64,000 nucleotides of DNA from Chrysopilus asiliformis. Taxonomy: Eukaryota; Arthropoda; Insecta; Diptera; Rhagionidae. Positions 41,495 to 51,508 of the stretch are shown piece by piece (the first letter of the stretch is position 1; the number at the start of each line of letters is the position of its first letter). The position numbers and the translations under genes were made by a program. The notes beneath the pieces were generated by a model, which saw only the letters and a list, made by a program, of their open reading frames with translations, was not told the origin of the DNA and searched no databases. Location of the stretch: the NCBI GenBank assembly GCA_964034945.1, contig OZ035960.1, forward strand, positions 67,634,994 to 67,698,993, read 5' to 3'.

Positions 41495-42431
41495 TGTCGT
41501 GGTGTTTTTAGATGGATTTGAAGTTTATGGATGATAGAAACGATGGATGGTGAAAACTAAAACACAATTCACTTTTAACTATTCGTTCTTTATTTAATAA
41601 TCTGTCTTTTGTATAAACTAGTATCTTATTAATATGTTCTTATCTTAATTTAATTTTAGTTATTACACTTTAATTTTTCTTATTTCTTTTATCTGAACTT
41701 TCTAACTTTTAATCACTATTATTTTACTGATCTTTGTTATTCGTTTTTACTTTTTTTCAAACTTCTCAAAAACTAACTTTTTAAATACTACGGTTTCACC
41801 GATTTTTCCTAATTGAGTACCGACCAACCACCAACCACCACACTTTTTCGACTGATCTTTTCAACTGCTAAATTCTAACTCTTTTTGTCGATTTCTAATT
41901 TACAACTTAACTCTTTGACTATTAATTTACAACTCTTCCTGTTGACTTCTAATTAAAAACTGTTCCTCTTGACTATCAAATAAAAACTTTACTTTTAAAA
42001 CTGTTCTCTTTGACTTCTAAATTACGACTGTGCTCCTTGATTTCTAATTAACTACTGTCTTTTTACAAATTATTCTATACCTAAATTTTGACCTCTTCCT
42101 TTGTTGAATCGAGTAGGGGTTCGGACCTACGTTAGCATTTCTACAACACGAAATCAATAACTTTACTTTCCCATGGGAATATAGAAATATTAGGTCGATC
42201 GGATGTTGACACATCGTAACTTCAATAAATCAATATTTCGAAATAGCGACGTTTAGTCTTCGTTCAAAAATGACTTTGTTGCTTAACGACTTTCTTTTGA
42301 AATTACGATGTTGGCAATATTTTGCAACTACAACGGAAACTGAACTATTATAAATTTCATAATTCTTTATTTATTCTGATGTCGAATGGTTGGATTTCGT
42401 AAGTATCCGGTCTCGATTCCATTTCACTACA
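41495..42431 (-). repeat. 5' LTR (minus strand), 937 bp
   Basis: Partner of 36317-37253. Followed on the plus-strand side by the CTGT target duplication and then by a hAT-like end. Confidence 0.92.
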
Positions 42432-42435
42432 CTGT

Positions 42436-42725
42436 CAGTGGCGGCTCGTGTATATTTGAAATGAGGAGGCAAAGTTAAAGTATGCCAAAAAATTGCGGAT
42501 TTATATAGGAAGACCTTTTGTAGGAAGACCTATTCTTAATATTTAAAATATTTCGCCGAATTATGTAGGAAGACCTTTTTTGGGGAATTATGTAAGAAGA
42601 CCTATTGTTCTGGAGGGGAAAAGCGAAACAGAGATTGGTGTTCGTATTCTATATGTGGCTATCAGTGGCGGCTCGTGTATATTTGAAATGAGGAGGCAAA
42701 GTTAAAGTATGCCAAAAAATTGCGG
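42436..42725 (+). repeat. Direct repeat of a hAT-like end, CAGTGGCGGCTCGTG
   Basis: CAGTGGCGGCTCGTGTATAT and about 40 further bases (42436-42493) recur at 42662-42720. CAGTGGCG-type ends are common in hAT elements, and a related one is seen at 57186. No complementary right end was found, so these may be two overlapping partial copies. AGGAAGACCT is repeated between them (42508, 42523, 42570, 42594). Confidence 0.6.
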
Positions 42726-42805
42726 AATTATATAATCGAAAAGAAAAAAAAATTATATCTGTGAAATTGCTGCTCCGATGCTGGCTGCAGTAGTTTTCCA
42801 GCGAT

Positions 42806-43120
42806 GGCTGCTTCACGCAGCGTAAATTTTGCCGCAGTGATCCCTCGTTGGCTGCTTCACGCAGCGTAAATTTATACTGCAGTGATCCCTCGTTGGCTGC
42901 TTCACGCAACGTAAATTTGTGCTGCAGTAATCCCGCGTTGGCTGCTTCACGCAGGGTAAACTTATGCCCCAGTTTTCCCGCGTTGGCTGCTTCACGCAAC
43001 GTAGATTTAACCCGCTGTGGTCCCTCGTGGGCTGCTTCGCGCGGCGTAAAAATGTGCCGTAATGATCCCGCGTTGGCCGCTTCACGCAGGGTAAAAATGG
43101 TGCTGCGGCGACTGCTTTCG
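42806..43120 (-). repeat. Minisatellite, seven 45-bp units that keep frame
   Basis: GGCTGCTTCACGCAGCGTAA recurs at 42806, 42850, 42895, 42940, 42985, 43030 and 43075, a period of 45 (44 once). Because 45 is a multiple of three, the minus strand codes for repeated 15-residue units of the form CVKQPTRDHCSINLR, and another minus frame gives LREAANEGSLQYK-type units. Each unit also contains the inverted word GCTGCTTCACGCAGC. Confidence 0.93.
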
Positions 43121-43406
43121 GTGCTATGTAGCTGAAGTTCGCTCCTTGCACTGGTTGCTGCTGGTGCTTCAGTTTTCCAGTGTGGGCTGCTTCGATGGCT
43201 ACTGCTGATGGTGGCGCAACAGTTGCTGCTTTCGATGCTATGGCAGCCGAAGTTTGCCGCTTTCGACGAAGGCTCGAACCCGTCGCTCTTTCACCACAGT
43301 TTCTTTGATGGACGGCCACCATAAACACAAATGTAAACGTAATTTCTGGATAATTCTTCCGGAAAGGAAGTATTTGAAAGTACTTTCGAACTTTCGATGC
43401 CGACAC
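42813..43406 (-). CDS. Open frame ending in seven 15-residue repeats, doubtful gene
   Basis: A 197-codon frame starts MSASKVRKYF at 43406. It passes through an Ala-rich part (IASKAATVAPPSAVAIEAA) and then the 15-residue units. I recognise no domain. Three overlapping frames are open across the repeat, which is expected of a frame-preserving minisatellite and weakens the case for a gene. If it is real, the Cys at a fixed place in each unit would be its most notable feature. It could also be a relic inside the hAT-like element whose end lies at 42662. Confidence 0.25.
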   Translation of the reverse strand: MSASKVRKYFQILPFRKNYPEITFTFVFMVAVHQRNCGERATGSSLRRKRQTSAAIASKAATVAPPSAVAIEAAHTGKLKHQQQPVQGANFSYIAPKAVAAAPFLPCVKRPTRDHYGTFLRRAKQPTRDHSGLNLRCVKQPTRENWGISLPCVKQPTRDYCSTNLRCVKQPTRDHCSINLRCVKQPTRDHCGKIYAA

Positions 43407-43409
43407 AGC

Positions 43410-44321
43410 TCAAGAAGAAAAAAAAATGATCACGTTTCTGTATTGCGTCGCCAACTCGCGACTTAACTAATCAGTTCTACATTAAGATTTCCAAACACAG
43501 TTCTATCACACGTACACATAAAGCGCGACAAAAAAAACTAAACGTTGAAATGTGAGCAAGTTTCTAATCAAAATAACCGTTCGTGAATAAAATTTAAACG
43601 ATTTTAGGGCTTTGTCGCCGGCGGAGTTGAGGGATAAGGACTCATACTCCTAGCGACAGTCTGAAGTTCGCGTTTCGGCAGTTGGTGGCAAGATCCAACT
43701 TGCCTAGCGATGTGACCTGGCCAAGCCCTTCCTTCCCCTTTTTTTTCTCTACTTTCACGTCCCACAATTTCACATAAGCGGTGCTTTCCATTGCGAATCG
43801 CAAAACTGAACTGTTTTATCTAGTTTTAAGGTACTCTATGTGCACTATAAAATGTTTCTTGTATCATAAAAATTGCTCGATACTTTTTTTTCCACGTGTC
43901 GAACATCCCTCGAAAATTAAAGTTTTTCTGTTCTTTTCTCGAAAAAGGATCTCCACTCGACTCCCTCGAAACGAAAGTACCGACCGTCTCGGAAAACTCC
44001 GACCGCGTTGATTAACTTCAACCGATCCTCTCTGAATCCAAAAACTGACTGACTAAAAAAACTAACTGAAAAAAAGACTGATTGAAAACTATTTCCGCCC
44101 GCGTCTTCGTTCCCTTTTTTGATCCTCGCTTATTTGCGCGTTGCACACGCAACTTTCTTTGTTTTTCGCTTTCCGTATCTGTGTCAATTTTTTTACACAG
44201 GATTCGTGCCAAATTTTGGCTAAACTGAGCTGTACTTTTATTTCGTCGCTGTGCTGGCGATTTTTCATTGGTGCGCATTGTTTGACTGTGCCTTTGTCTG
44301 ATGCGCTTGGCCATTTCACCG
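43410..44321. other. No gene seen
   Basis: Mixed composition. The more GC-rich part at 43608-43740 (GTCGCCGGCGGAGTTGAGGG) stands out but I cannot match it. Short frames on both strands show no motif. Confidence 0.4.
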
Positions 44322-44777
44322 TTAAGGCGGTTGTTTTCCAGCGGCGTGCCGAAAATCAGCATAGTGGCGTGGGCCAAAAAAAAATGAAGCGAAGGGAATT
44401 TCATTACAGTTGTCATGCTGCAAAATCACCTTACCATGTCTTTCAGCGTATTGCGGGCGTTTTTTGATCAATTCATGGTTCAAATTGATCATTTGTTGTC
44501 GGTAGCGATCAGTATTAACTGTTTCTCCAGGCTTCAACAGTTCATAATATACGACACCAATCTGGTCCCACCAGACACGTTTTTTGTCCTGGATGTTGAA
44601 ATCACCACTTTTGAATTGTCGAAACCACGTTTCATATGTTTTTATGGTTGGGGAATGATCACCATAAATCTCTACCAGCAAACGATGGCTTTCAGCGGCC
44701 TTTTTATTTTGATTAAAGAGAAAAAGTAATGCGTGCCGCGAATGCACGTTTTCAAGCACAAAACTTGACATTTTCAA
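44322..44777 (-). pseudogene. Mariner transposase remnant with internal deletion
   Basis: The frame begins MKMSSFVLENVHSRHALLFL, then NQNKKAAESHRLLVEIYGDH and TWFRQFKSGDFNIQDKKR. This is the N-terminal helix-turn-helix DNA-binding part of a mariner transposase, including the WF..FKSGDF word. It then jumps to WWDQIGVVYYELLKPGETV and RPQYAERHGKVILQHDN, part of the DD34D catalytic core, with the second catalytic Asp in QHDN. The linker, the first Asp and, after HDN, the last Asp are gone; the C-terminal tail is unrelated. I could not identify terminal inverted repeats. The protein would be inactive. Confidence 0.93.
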
Positions 44778-44873
44778 ACAGCTTTAACGCTATGACGTTG
44801 TTATTTTGACGGAACGTAACTTGTGTAGTTTTGAAGATTAATGTCAGTAGGATAAAATGACATATGTCACAAG

Positions 44874-45676
44874 TAGGGCTGCCATGGAACCTATTTGTGA
44901 AAAGAGAACCTTTGGTTTAAAAAAAGAGACATTGTATAGGAAATTAACCAAATGAAAAAAGATAACTAAAAGAGAACTTTTTTTGAATGTGAAAATTACA
45001 GAACTGAAATAGTATTCAATAGTTGGCAACCCCAGCCATTTTAGGATTCGACTGATAATGTAGGGTTGGACTTAGTGAGACGCTCTCTTCTCTTGGAGCT
45101 GTTATACAGAACGGATGTGTCCGCGAATTGTTCTTAATTAATAAATATCGTACACATTATACACCCGTCTTTTAATTAAACATCAAGGCTACATCAAGAA
45201 CTTAGAATGACTGCACAGAATTATTACAAAAAAGTGCAATTTTTCGTGCCTGTTATTTTCCGTATCTATCGAAAAAAAACTGAAAATGTCAAAACTACAA
45301 TATCAAATGTCAAAACCGGCTATTTCCTTAACCGCAAAATTTTGATTTGTTTTGATTTTTACAGCAGCTGATCGTGGGAGAAGAAACTGTTCTTGCTGGC
45401 GCATACAATAAATAGCTTTACGTTACAATTATAATGTACAGTTTCGCACCACACACAGAAAATTGTAGAGTAGAGTACTACTATACAATAAATAACGTGA
45501 TCATTTTAATTCATAATGGAATTTTCGTGGAAAAATCTGTTTGGTTTTTTACGCATAGTATGAACCAAGAGTTTTCTGAAAAAAGAGAACTAAGAGAACT
45601 AAAAAGAAAGAGGAAAAAGAATGGGGTTAAAAAAAGAGATAAGGTTCTCTTTAAAAGAGATATGATGGCAGCCCTA
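44874..45676. mobile_element. hAT-like MITE, TAGGGCTGCCAT ends, 8-bp duplication GTCACAAG
   Basis: TAGGGCTGCCAT (44874) is complemented by ATGGCAGCCCTA (to 45676), and GTCACAAG flanks both sides exactly (44866-44873 and 45677-45684). Subterminal parts are rich in AAAAGAGAAC/GTTCTCTTT words in opposite orientations (44917-44990 and 45583-45660). The 803 bp contain no transposase. Open frames inside read through the repeats. Confidence 0.92.
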
Positions 45677-45684
45677 GTCACAAG

Positions 45685-46144
45685 TCATAACACTGCATAC
45701 TTATGGCTAGCGACATCTGTTAGAAAAACCGGAAAAGACTTACCGACACACCTGGTATATATCATATTATTAAACCTTCTTCAGCAAATTAAAAACTTTC
45801 AGACGTCTGTAGCAAAGCGACCCTTTGTTTTTCGTTCCTTTAAATAGGGATTAACCCAAATCGACGGCGCGGCGGTCTTCTGCTGTCCAGTTCAAGCATT
45901 TGGACTACGAGTGATGATGCAGAAACAATTATGTCGTCTAGCAGATTGTCATCCATATTATTAACTTTTAAAATTTAGAATACACAAAAATCAGAAATTT
46001 CTTGCTCGGCTGTCAATGTTTTTTCTCCACAAATCTTAGCTGTCCATTTGATTTCTCCACAAACAGTTTTTACTTCGGTTTTAATGTGCCAATTTGGAGA
46101 CCGCGTTAAAATTTCATTTTACTCGAACTGCGTACTAGGCTTTA
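45685..46144. other. No gene seen
   Basis: This continues the sequence that was interrupted by the hAT MITE and may be part of the mariner copy's flank. No motif is recognised. Confidence 0.4.
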
Positions 46145-46757
46145 AGGTACGGTTTCGTTGGCAGCTACCGACGGCGGCCGCTGACAGCTAGCTGTTGACA
46201 GCCGCCGTTGAAAATGACTGCTCTTGTGGCAGAACCATGTTGGCGGTTTCGTTCACGCTGTCCGACAGCTCGTCAGCGGCTGTTGACAGCTAGCTGTTGC
46301 CGTTCGACTGCTTTTGAACCAGTCTGGCGGGGTTATCGAAGCTGTCCATTCGATTTTTTCACAAGTGAAATTTCCACATTTAAGATAATTCGTATATTGT
46401 GAGTGAATATATTCTTTATTTCTGCAAAAGAATATTAACTTTTTCATCAGAATTGTTTAAATGGCCATTTATTAGCAGATTAAAGCATCCTTCTTCTTCG
46501 CGAGATTCAAAAATACTGTTTATAGGCTGCCTTTTATTTAATAGTATTAATCTAATAAATTCTTCTTCTTCCTCCGGTTCAGTTAAAAGAATTTTCACCA
46601 AATCCATTTTTATTTTAAATTAACTTGCGCACTTAGATTTGACTTTAAACAACTGTTCAATGGCTGCAACCAAAACAGTTAACGGCACCGTCCAACAGAT
46701 GCCGTCGACACCCACCGTCGACGGCCGCCGTCAACAGCGCCCAACGAAAACGTACCT
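46145..46757 (-). mobile_element. PIF/Harbinger-like element relic, AGGTACGTTTTCGTTGG ends, TTA duplication
   Basis: The left end AGGTACGGTTTCGTTGG (46145) is complemented at the right end (to 46757) with one mismatch, and TTA flanks both sides (46142-46144 and 46758-46760). Subterminal regions hold repeated GACAGCTAGCTGTTGACAGC and GACGGCGGCCG words in both orientations. The minus strand has a short Harbinger-like frame. A reading as piggyBac (TTAA) is possible because the next base is A on the right side, but the protein remnant favours Harbinger. Confidence 0.72.
46416..46607 (-). pseudogene. N-terminal remnant of a Harbinger-type nuclease
   Basis: The frame starts MDLVKILLTEPEEEEEFIRL and continues LLNKRQPINSIFESREEEGC, FNLLINGHLNN. 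This charged, Glu-rich start followed by an F-x-x-L-I-x-x-H-L word is like the N-terminus of insect HARBI1-like nucleases, which cut DNA for PIF/Harbinger transposition. The DDE core is absent because of deletion. The assignment is moderate and rests on resemblance plus the TTA duplication. Confidence 0.5.
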
Positions 46758-46924
46758 TTAAGTTTAAATTTAATGTAGCGATTTATTTCCTCAGAAAATT
46801 TTAGGTTATGTTTTCGCCCAGATGTCAATTTTACTTGCAAGAGCTACTTGATGCGTGTGGATGGCTGAATGTAGCGGAATGTTGCTGAATTATCTACTTG
46901 CAATCTAGTAACTTGCATAATGAC
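46758..46924. other. No gene seen
   Basis: Short unassigned stretch between the Harbinger-like element and the hAT transposase fragment. Confidence 0.4.
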
Positions 46925-47247
46925 AACGGCGCTTTAGCGACAGTTACAGGTACAGTCAACAAGATACGTAGCGCTGTCCACATATTCGGAAAAATGTCCG
47001 GCCAATCATTTTGTTTAATAAGTCGAAGAACTTTTAACGGGTCTGCTGATTGAAGATCCTTTAATAATGGGTTCAGACCTCAACCAGACACGTCACATTT
47101 ATCCTCATCGGTTAATTTGATTTGCAAATCAGCACAGGCTTTTTGCAATATGAACTTTTCAGGAATTATTTTGATGTTATATAAAAACCGCCATCTATCA
47201 TTGAATTTTGATAGTTGTCTAAATCGAGTGACCAATGCATTCTCAAT
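46925..47247 (-). pseudogene. hAT transposase C-terminal dimerisation fragment
   Basis: On the minus strand from 47247 the frame reads IENALVTRFRQLSKFNDRWR, then a single in-frame TGA after CDVSG, then PLLKDLQSADPLKVLRLI, then FPNMWTALRILLTVPVTVAK. The last block is the well-known C-terminal dimerisation motif of hAT transposases of the zf-TTF/ZMYM1-like group, where PVTVA is normally followed by ERSFS; here the match ends at PVTVAKAP. The copy is therefore truncated at its end and carries a nonsense codon. No terminal repeats were found for it. Confidence 0.85.
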
Positions 47248-47454
47248 TGTATCAATCATTGGGTAAAAAACGTTCTATATTCGCACTTACACATATAAAA
47301 CTGACACAACTGGTAACAACAGCGTGTGGACTCGAGTTCAGCGTTGTCGTTACAATTGTGGGTGGAAAGGCCCATTCATTTGCGCCCCCGATCGGTCGTC
47401 GGTCAATAACGAGTCGGTGGCGGCGGTCGCGTTTCGGTTGATTTCGGCGCCCCC

Positions 47455-48345
47455 TCATGACGGCGCCCGGTGCGGTCGCACCGTTCGCACCGCCCTAGAG
47501 CCGCCGCTGAACAAGGATGAAATTATTTCCTTCAGCAGGAGGGGGCATGTGACTTGCGGAGATGCGCCGCCCCATGGATTTTCGTTAGCTTTCTCGCACA
47601 GTTGCGTAAAACTCTCTCGTTTACTTTTAACGATGGCTAGTTGGAGGTTTTTTCGTGCCAGTTTATAGATCTGCTTCCGCGATTCGAAATCTTCCTTGCC
47701 AATGCCACGTTGGCTGTGCCTTCTGGCTCGGAGACATTCAGTTCTCAGTTCTTTTATCTCGAGATTCCACCAGTAATTCGCCTTTCTTTTTGGGGCTGAT
47801 CTGCGTCTTGGCATGGAGGCATCACAAGCGTTTTCTAGCGATAGTACGATTTGTTTCGATTTCTCTGGGGCAGTTCCACTCAGCTCTTCTTGTTGCCGTA
47901 GGACTTCTATGAAGGTATCTTCGTCGATCACTTTTATCGCCCAACCATTAGAACCAGCTTTCCTGACACGTGTCTGCCTCGCGGAGTTTCTGACAGCTAC
48001 TATGTATATGATAGCTTGACGGTCGCTGTGAGTATAGTGTTCGTTGACCCGCCATTCTAAGTCTTTCGCCAAGCCCTTGCTTACGATCGTAAGGTCAACT
48101 ATCGATCCTGCCTCCCCCTTTCTGAAGGTATTTACTCCTCCACTGTTAGCAAGAACTACATCCAGTTCAGAAAAGGCCTCTAGTAAGATGCGACCTCTCT
48201 GATTTGTTGTTCGGCTCCCCCAATCAATCGCCCACGCGTTAAAATCGCCAGCAATGATTTTTGGATTATGCCCTACTGCGTCTAAGTGTAATAAAACGTT
48301 TGGTATTACTTCAAACTGACTTGTGTTATGATGTTGCCTATAGCT
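47455..48345 (-). pseudogene. LINE endonuclease and RT-linker fragment (R1/Jockey type)
   Basis: The minus-strand frame is open from about 48345 to 47455. It shows AVGHNPKIIAGDFNAWAIDW (GDFNAW, an APE-type endonuclease motif), NSGGVNTFRKGEAGSIVDLT, IVSKGLAKDLEWRV and HYTHSDRQAI (the usual final S-D-H box, here S-D-R). The linker toward RT follows: RKANYWWNLEIKELRTECLR and ENPWGGASP. The RT itself is missing and the frame ends shortly after. Such APE endonucleases nick the target to prime reverse transcription. The His to Arg change in the last box and the truncation make it inactive. No poly(A) tail or target duplication is visible. R1 clade is my preferred reading. Confidence 0.85.
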
Positions 48346-49955
48346 CCGATATTTTGTTTAACCTTGTAACGATCGCCGTCAGTCATTTTTTATTAAAATT
48401 CGTTATCCTTCACTTTTTTAATGGTCGAGGTACAGTGAGGTGCCCTACAAAATTTTTTGAATTTGTTTTCTCTTCCCATAGCCACCCAAAGTTTCAAAAT
48501 TGTTGTTTTCCTTTTGCACTGCATATTGTTTTATTCGCTTATTTCAACTTTAATTTTGGATTTATTTCAATAGCCCTTAGCAACCAAAAACTCCCATTTC
48601 AATACAACTATTCACCCAATAGCACCCAATAGTCAGATGTTACGGTTTCTATATACTTTATTTACCGAGCGAGAGTTAAACCAAAAATTTTGGAAAAAGA
48701 AAGAAAACCAGCAGTTGCTGGCCGGATTTTGAAGAAACATTTTTCGGACGGAAAACTTTGAGGCGTCCTTGTAATATTTGATATATTTTTTTTTCGTACG
48801 GCGATAAGAAGTACCTTTTTTTATTTTGATTAACTTCGTAGAAAAGGATTAGTGCGTTAAGGAGCGTGCGTTTTGTAAAAAGGTCATGATCACGCCTAAT
48901 GTGGACTGTGCTCGCAAGGTTAAAACTTATTCTAAATTAAACTAAACTTAAAAGTGAAATAAAAACGACTGTAAATTGCGTGTTTTGCTAAAATTGTAAA
49001 ATAAAATCTGTGAAAACTTTAAGTTAAACTAAAAGATAGAATGTTTGAGTTCATTAAAACGTTAAAACCAAAGACGACAATAACGACGAGATTCTACGAA
49101 CTCAACAATAAAATAACATCAAATTAAAAATTCGGCAGCAGCATAAAATCTCAACACATATTCGCCAACAGAAATATCATGGAAATATCACAGATTGTAA
49201 GTAATCATTTAAATCATTAACAACGACACGACGCTGAACCAGAAACAGAAAATTTACGTCGAACAAACAAAGAAAAAGGAAACAGCATACATGCGATTTT
49301 TGTTCAAATCGACGCATTTCGATTTCGCATTTTTTTTTGAATTGACGCTTCACCCCAACATTCATCGTCACAAAATCTTAAATCCATTGGAGAACCTGCA
49401 TTCGACATTCAAAAGCAGCATTCAAAAATTTTCAAAAACAAAGAAACGCGCAACAAAAGGGACGCAAGGCATGCAGCTTTCAATTTCAATTTTCAACTTT
49501 AACTTTCAACTTCAATTTTTAATAAATATTCGACGACACAAATCCACAAAATTGCGAAGACGGATTAATGGCCATCGAAGAACAAAGGAATCAAACAGAA
49601 CAACAATCAACTTACTAATCTAGATATAAAACTTAGAGAACTAATAACATTTTTTTTGATTAATAAATTTTTTATTGCTTTATATAAATTAACCTTTTTA
49701 TTCAGGATCTGCAGGTTTACATATCTTTCTTTTGCGGCCGCATTTATATTATTCTTAGGGCATAGAAGCTTATCTTTTTTTATAAAATTAGAAAAGAATA
49801 AAGAAATGTGTGGTTTATAGTCGATTACCTCGATTTTCATTTCATTACTAAGAACTTTTCTTTTTTTGATTATTCGATCATTTTACATGAGATTTACTTT
49901 GCAGCATCATGAGTATCACACGTGATTCAATTTTGAGGTAGTAAGACCACGCGTG
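48346..49955. other. No gene recognised in 1.6 kb
   Basis: AT-rich with an A-rich stretch at 48940-49620 containing repeated AACTTTCAACTT/TTCAATTTTCAA words (49479-49520). There are short open frames on both strands without any family motif. It may be an old repeat or non-coding host DNA that received the errantivirus. Confidence 0.4.
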
Positions 49956-50294
49956 GGTTATATATCCGACGCCGACAGTAATTGAAGACAAAACAAAGGT
50001 TGTCGATGGAATTTCCATAGAAAATGGACCACCGAAGCAAAGAACAAGTAGAGTTTTCTAGGAAAACTGATTAGAAGAGAAAAATGCATCTTATGCATTT
50101 TTCAAGATAAATCTTTGTCTTCATGCATCATAGAAGTTAAGCATTAAGTTAGTTGATTGTAAATCGCCGAGCTATAACCATTCCGCTTTCAATAAAGTAT
50201 ATTAAAGAATTAAACTGTGTTTTTTTATATATTATAATCAACAGTAGTTCAAAGTTGATTTTTTTTAATAAAGAAACCGTGTGAAATTATAATT
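49956..50294 (+). repeat. 5' LTR, 339 bp
   Basis: It starts GGTTATATATCC and ends AAATTATAATT, the last T shared with the primer site. It contains AATAAAGTATATT near 50190 as a possible polyadenylation signal and the palindromic word AAATGCATCTTATGCATTTT at 50081-50100. Its first hundred bases equal the coding end of env in the 3' copy. Confidence 0.93.
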
Positions 50295-50309
50295 GGCGCA
50301 GTCGGTAGG
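50294..50309 (+). promoter_or_regulatory. Primer-binding site TGGCGCAGTCGGTAGG
   Basis: Directly follows the 5' LTR. It matches the tRNA-Ser site used by the 17.6/297/ZAM group of errantiviruses. Confidence 0.9.
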
Positions 50310-50503
50310 ATCCTGTTCGTATGAAATAGGATCTAGTGAAACGAATCTAATTAGAAAGAAAGTGTTCGATAAAAACTCAATAACTGATCAATAAGTGAGC
50401 AACGAAACGAAGTGAAGTGAAATTTACCAAATCGTGAAGATACAACACAGATCAACATTGAATCGACGACTTTCTCGACAAAGATTTTATTAATAATACT
50501 ACA

Positions 50504-51508
50504 ATGGCGAATCATTTAGAGCAGTGCGTACTGGCGCTATCAGAAATAGTGATCCAGAACAATCAACCACACCACAGAAGGACGAGAATCGAAGGAGAAA
50601 TCCGCTATCTACCGATCTTCAAAGGAGAAGCTGGAACTCTGCCTTCTTTCATCGATTCCGTAACAAGGACACTCCAAGACTACGAAAACGAAGATGAAGC
50701 AGCATTAGTTTTTAACATCATATACAACACCAAGATTCAAGGACCAGCGAAAAATCTTCTGAATGCAACTCCACCGGAAGACTGGGAGCAGTGTCAGCAG
50801 TACTTGAAGAACCACTTCAAATCAACAAAGGATCAGATGACTTTAACAAGGGAAATCGGAAATTTAAGAGTGAGTAGTATAAAAGAATTAATTGATAAAG
50901 TGAGAAAACTAGTAGAGGATATAACAGAATACTCCGCATTTACGGAAAATAGAATTGTAGTTTTAGAAATATTCAGTGGCATGCTAGTTCAGAAAATTAA
51001 AGAATTGTCATCAGGTACACTTGCCTATGTAATTTTAGATAAAAATAATTTAACAGAAATTCGAAGAATTCTTGACAGTTTTATAGGTCAAGATCAACAT
51101 AATTTAAATATAAATGCTTTTAACAGAAATTTCCAAAAGAATAAATTTAGTGAAAAAAGAATGAATGAACAAAATCACAGAACAGAATATAGACAAAACA
51201 ATTATAATACGGGACAGAATAGAAGTAATTTCAATGACCAAAATCGTAATAATCGACAATCGAATTTTAACCAAAATCCAAATCATTATAGACAGAATAA
51301 TAATAATTATAGATCGCAACAATTTAGACCAAATTATAATAGATCGCAACAATACGGACAAAATAACGATAGATCGCAACAGTACAGACCAATGAATCAA
51401 GAAAATAATCAAAGTAGACAAAACAGACCAAGACCAGAACCAATGGAAGTAGATAATTTAAGTAGAATCGAAACCAATACTATTGATGATGCGTTTTTTA
51501 TAAATTAG
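50504..51508 (+). CDS. gag: Errantivirus Gag, 334 codons
   Basis: Structural protein of the particle. Residues about 1-200 form a helical capsid-like region (YLPIFKGEAGTLPSFIDSV, NHFKSTKDQMTLTREIGNLR). About 200-320 is a Asn/Gln/Arg/Tyr-rich tail with repeated NRSQQY words, and no CCHC zinc knuckle is present. Lack of knuckles and a basic tail are usual for errantivirus Gag. The frame ends with TAG at 51506. It overlaps the pol frame for 19 bases (51490-51508), and a run of six T (51494-51499) lies in the overlap, a likely place for -1 frameshifting. The leader from the primer site to the start is about 195 bases. Confidence 0.92.
   Translation: MANHLEQCVLALSEIVIQNNQPHHRRTRIEGEIRYLPIFKGEAGTLPSFIDSVTRTLQDYENEDEAALVFNIIYNTKIQGPAKNLLNATPPEDWEQCQQYLKNHFKSTKDQMTLTREIGNLRVSSIKELIDKVRKLVEDITEYSAFTENRIVVLEIFSGMLVQKIKELSSGTLAYVILDKNNLTEIRRILDSFIGQDQHNLNINAFNRNFQKNKFSEKRMNEQNHRTEYRQNNYNTGQNRSNFNDQNRNNRQSNFNQNPNHYRQNNNNYRSQQFRPNYNRSQQYGQNNDRSQQYRPMNQENNQSRQNRPRPEPMEVDNLSRIETNTIDDAFFIN

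Larger units (their letters stand above)
36317..42431 (-). mobile_element. LTR retrotransposon, minus strand, 937-bp LTRs, pol deleted, CTGT duplication
   Basis: Direct repeats at 36317-37253 and 41495-42431 are both 937 bp and begin TG and end CA when read on the minus strand (TGTAGTGAAATGG to CCACGACA). CTGT flanks both sides (36313-36316 and 42432-42435). On the minus strand, in order: a tRNA-Ser-type primer site (41480-41494, partly duplicated), a long leader, gag (40284-38698), a piece of pol after the protease (38700-37874), an RT fragment (37835-37457) and a polypurine tract. Most of RT, RNase H and integrase are missing. The copies of the LTR look identical on inspection, so the insertion is recent even though the element is defective. 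This suggests mobilisation in trans. Confidence 0.9.

Noticed and set aside
45434..45847. 137-codon frame
   Set aside because: It spans the right end of the hAT MITE, its target duplication and flank, so it cannot be an old gene.
46142..46761. piggyBac insertion at TTAA
   Set aside because: TTAA can be read on one side only with a shift of ends; symmetric AGGTACG ends give TTA, and the protein remnant is Harbinger-like.
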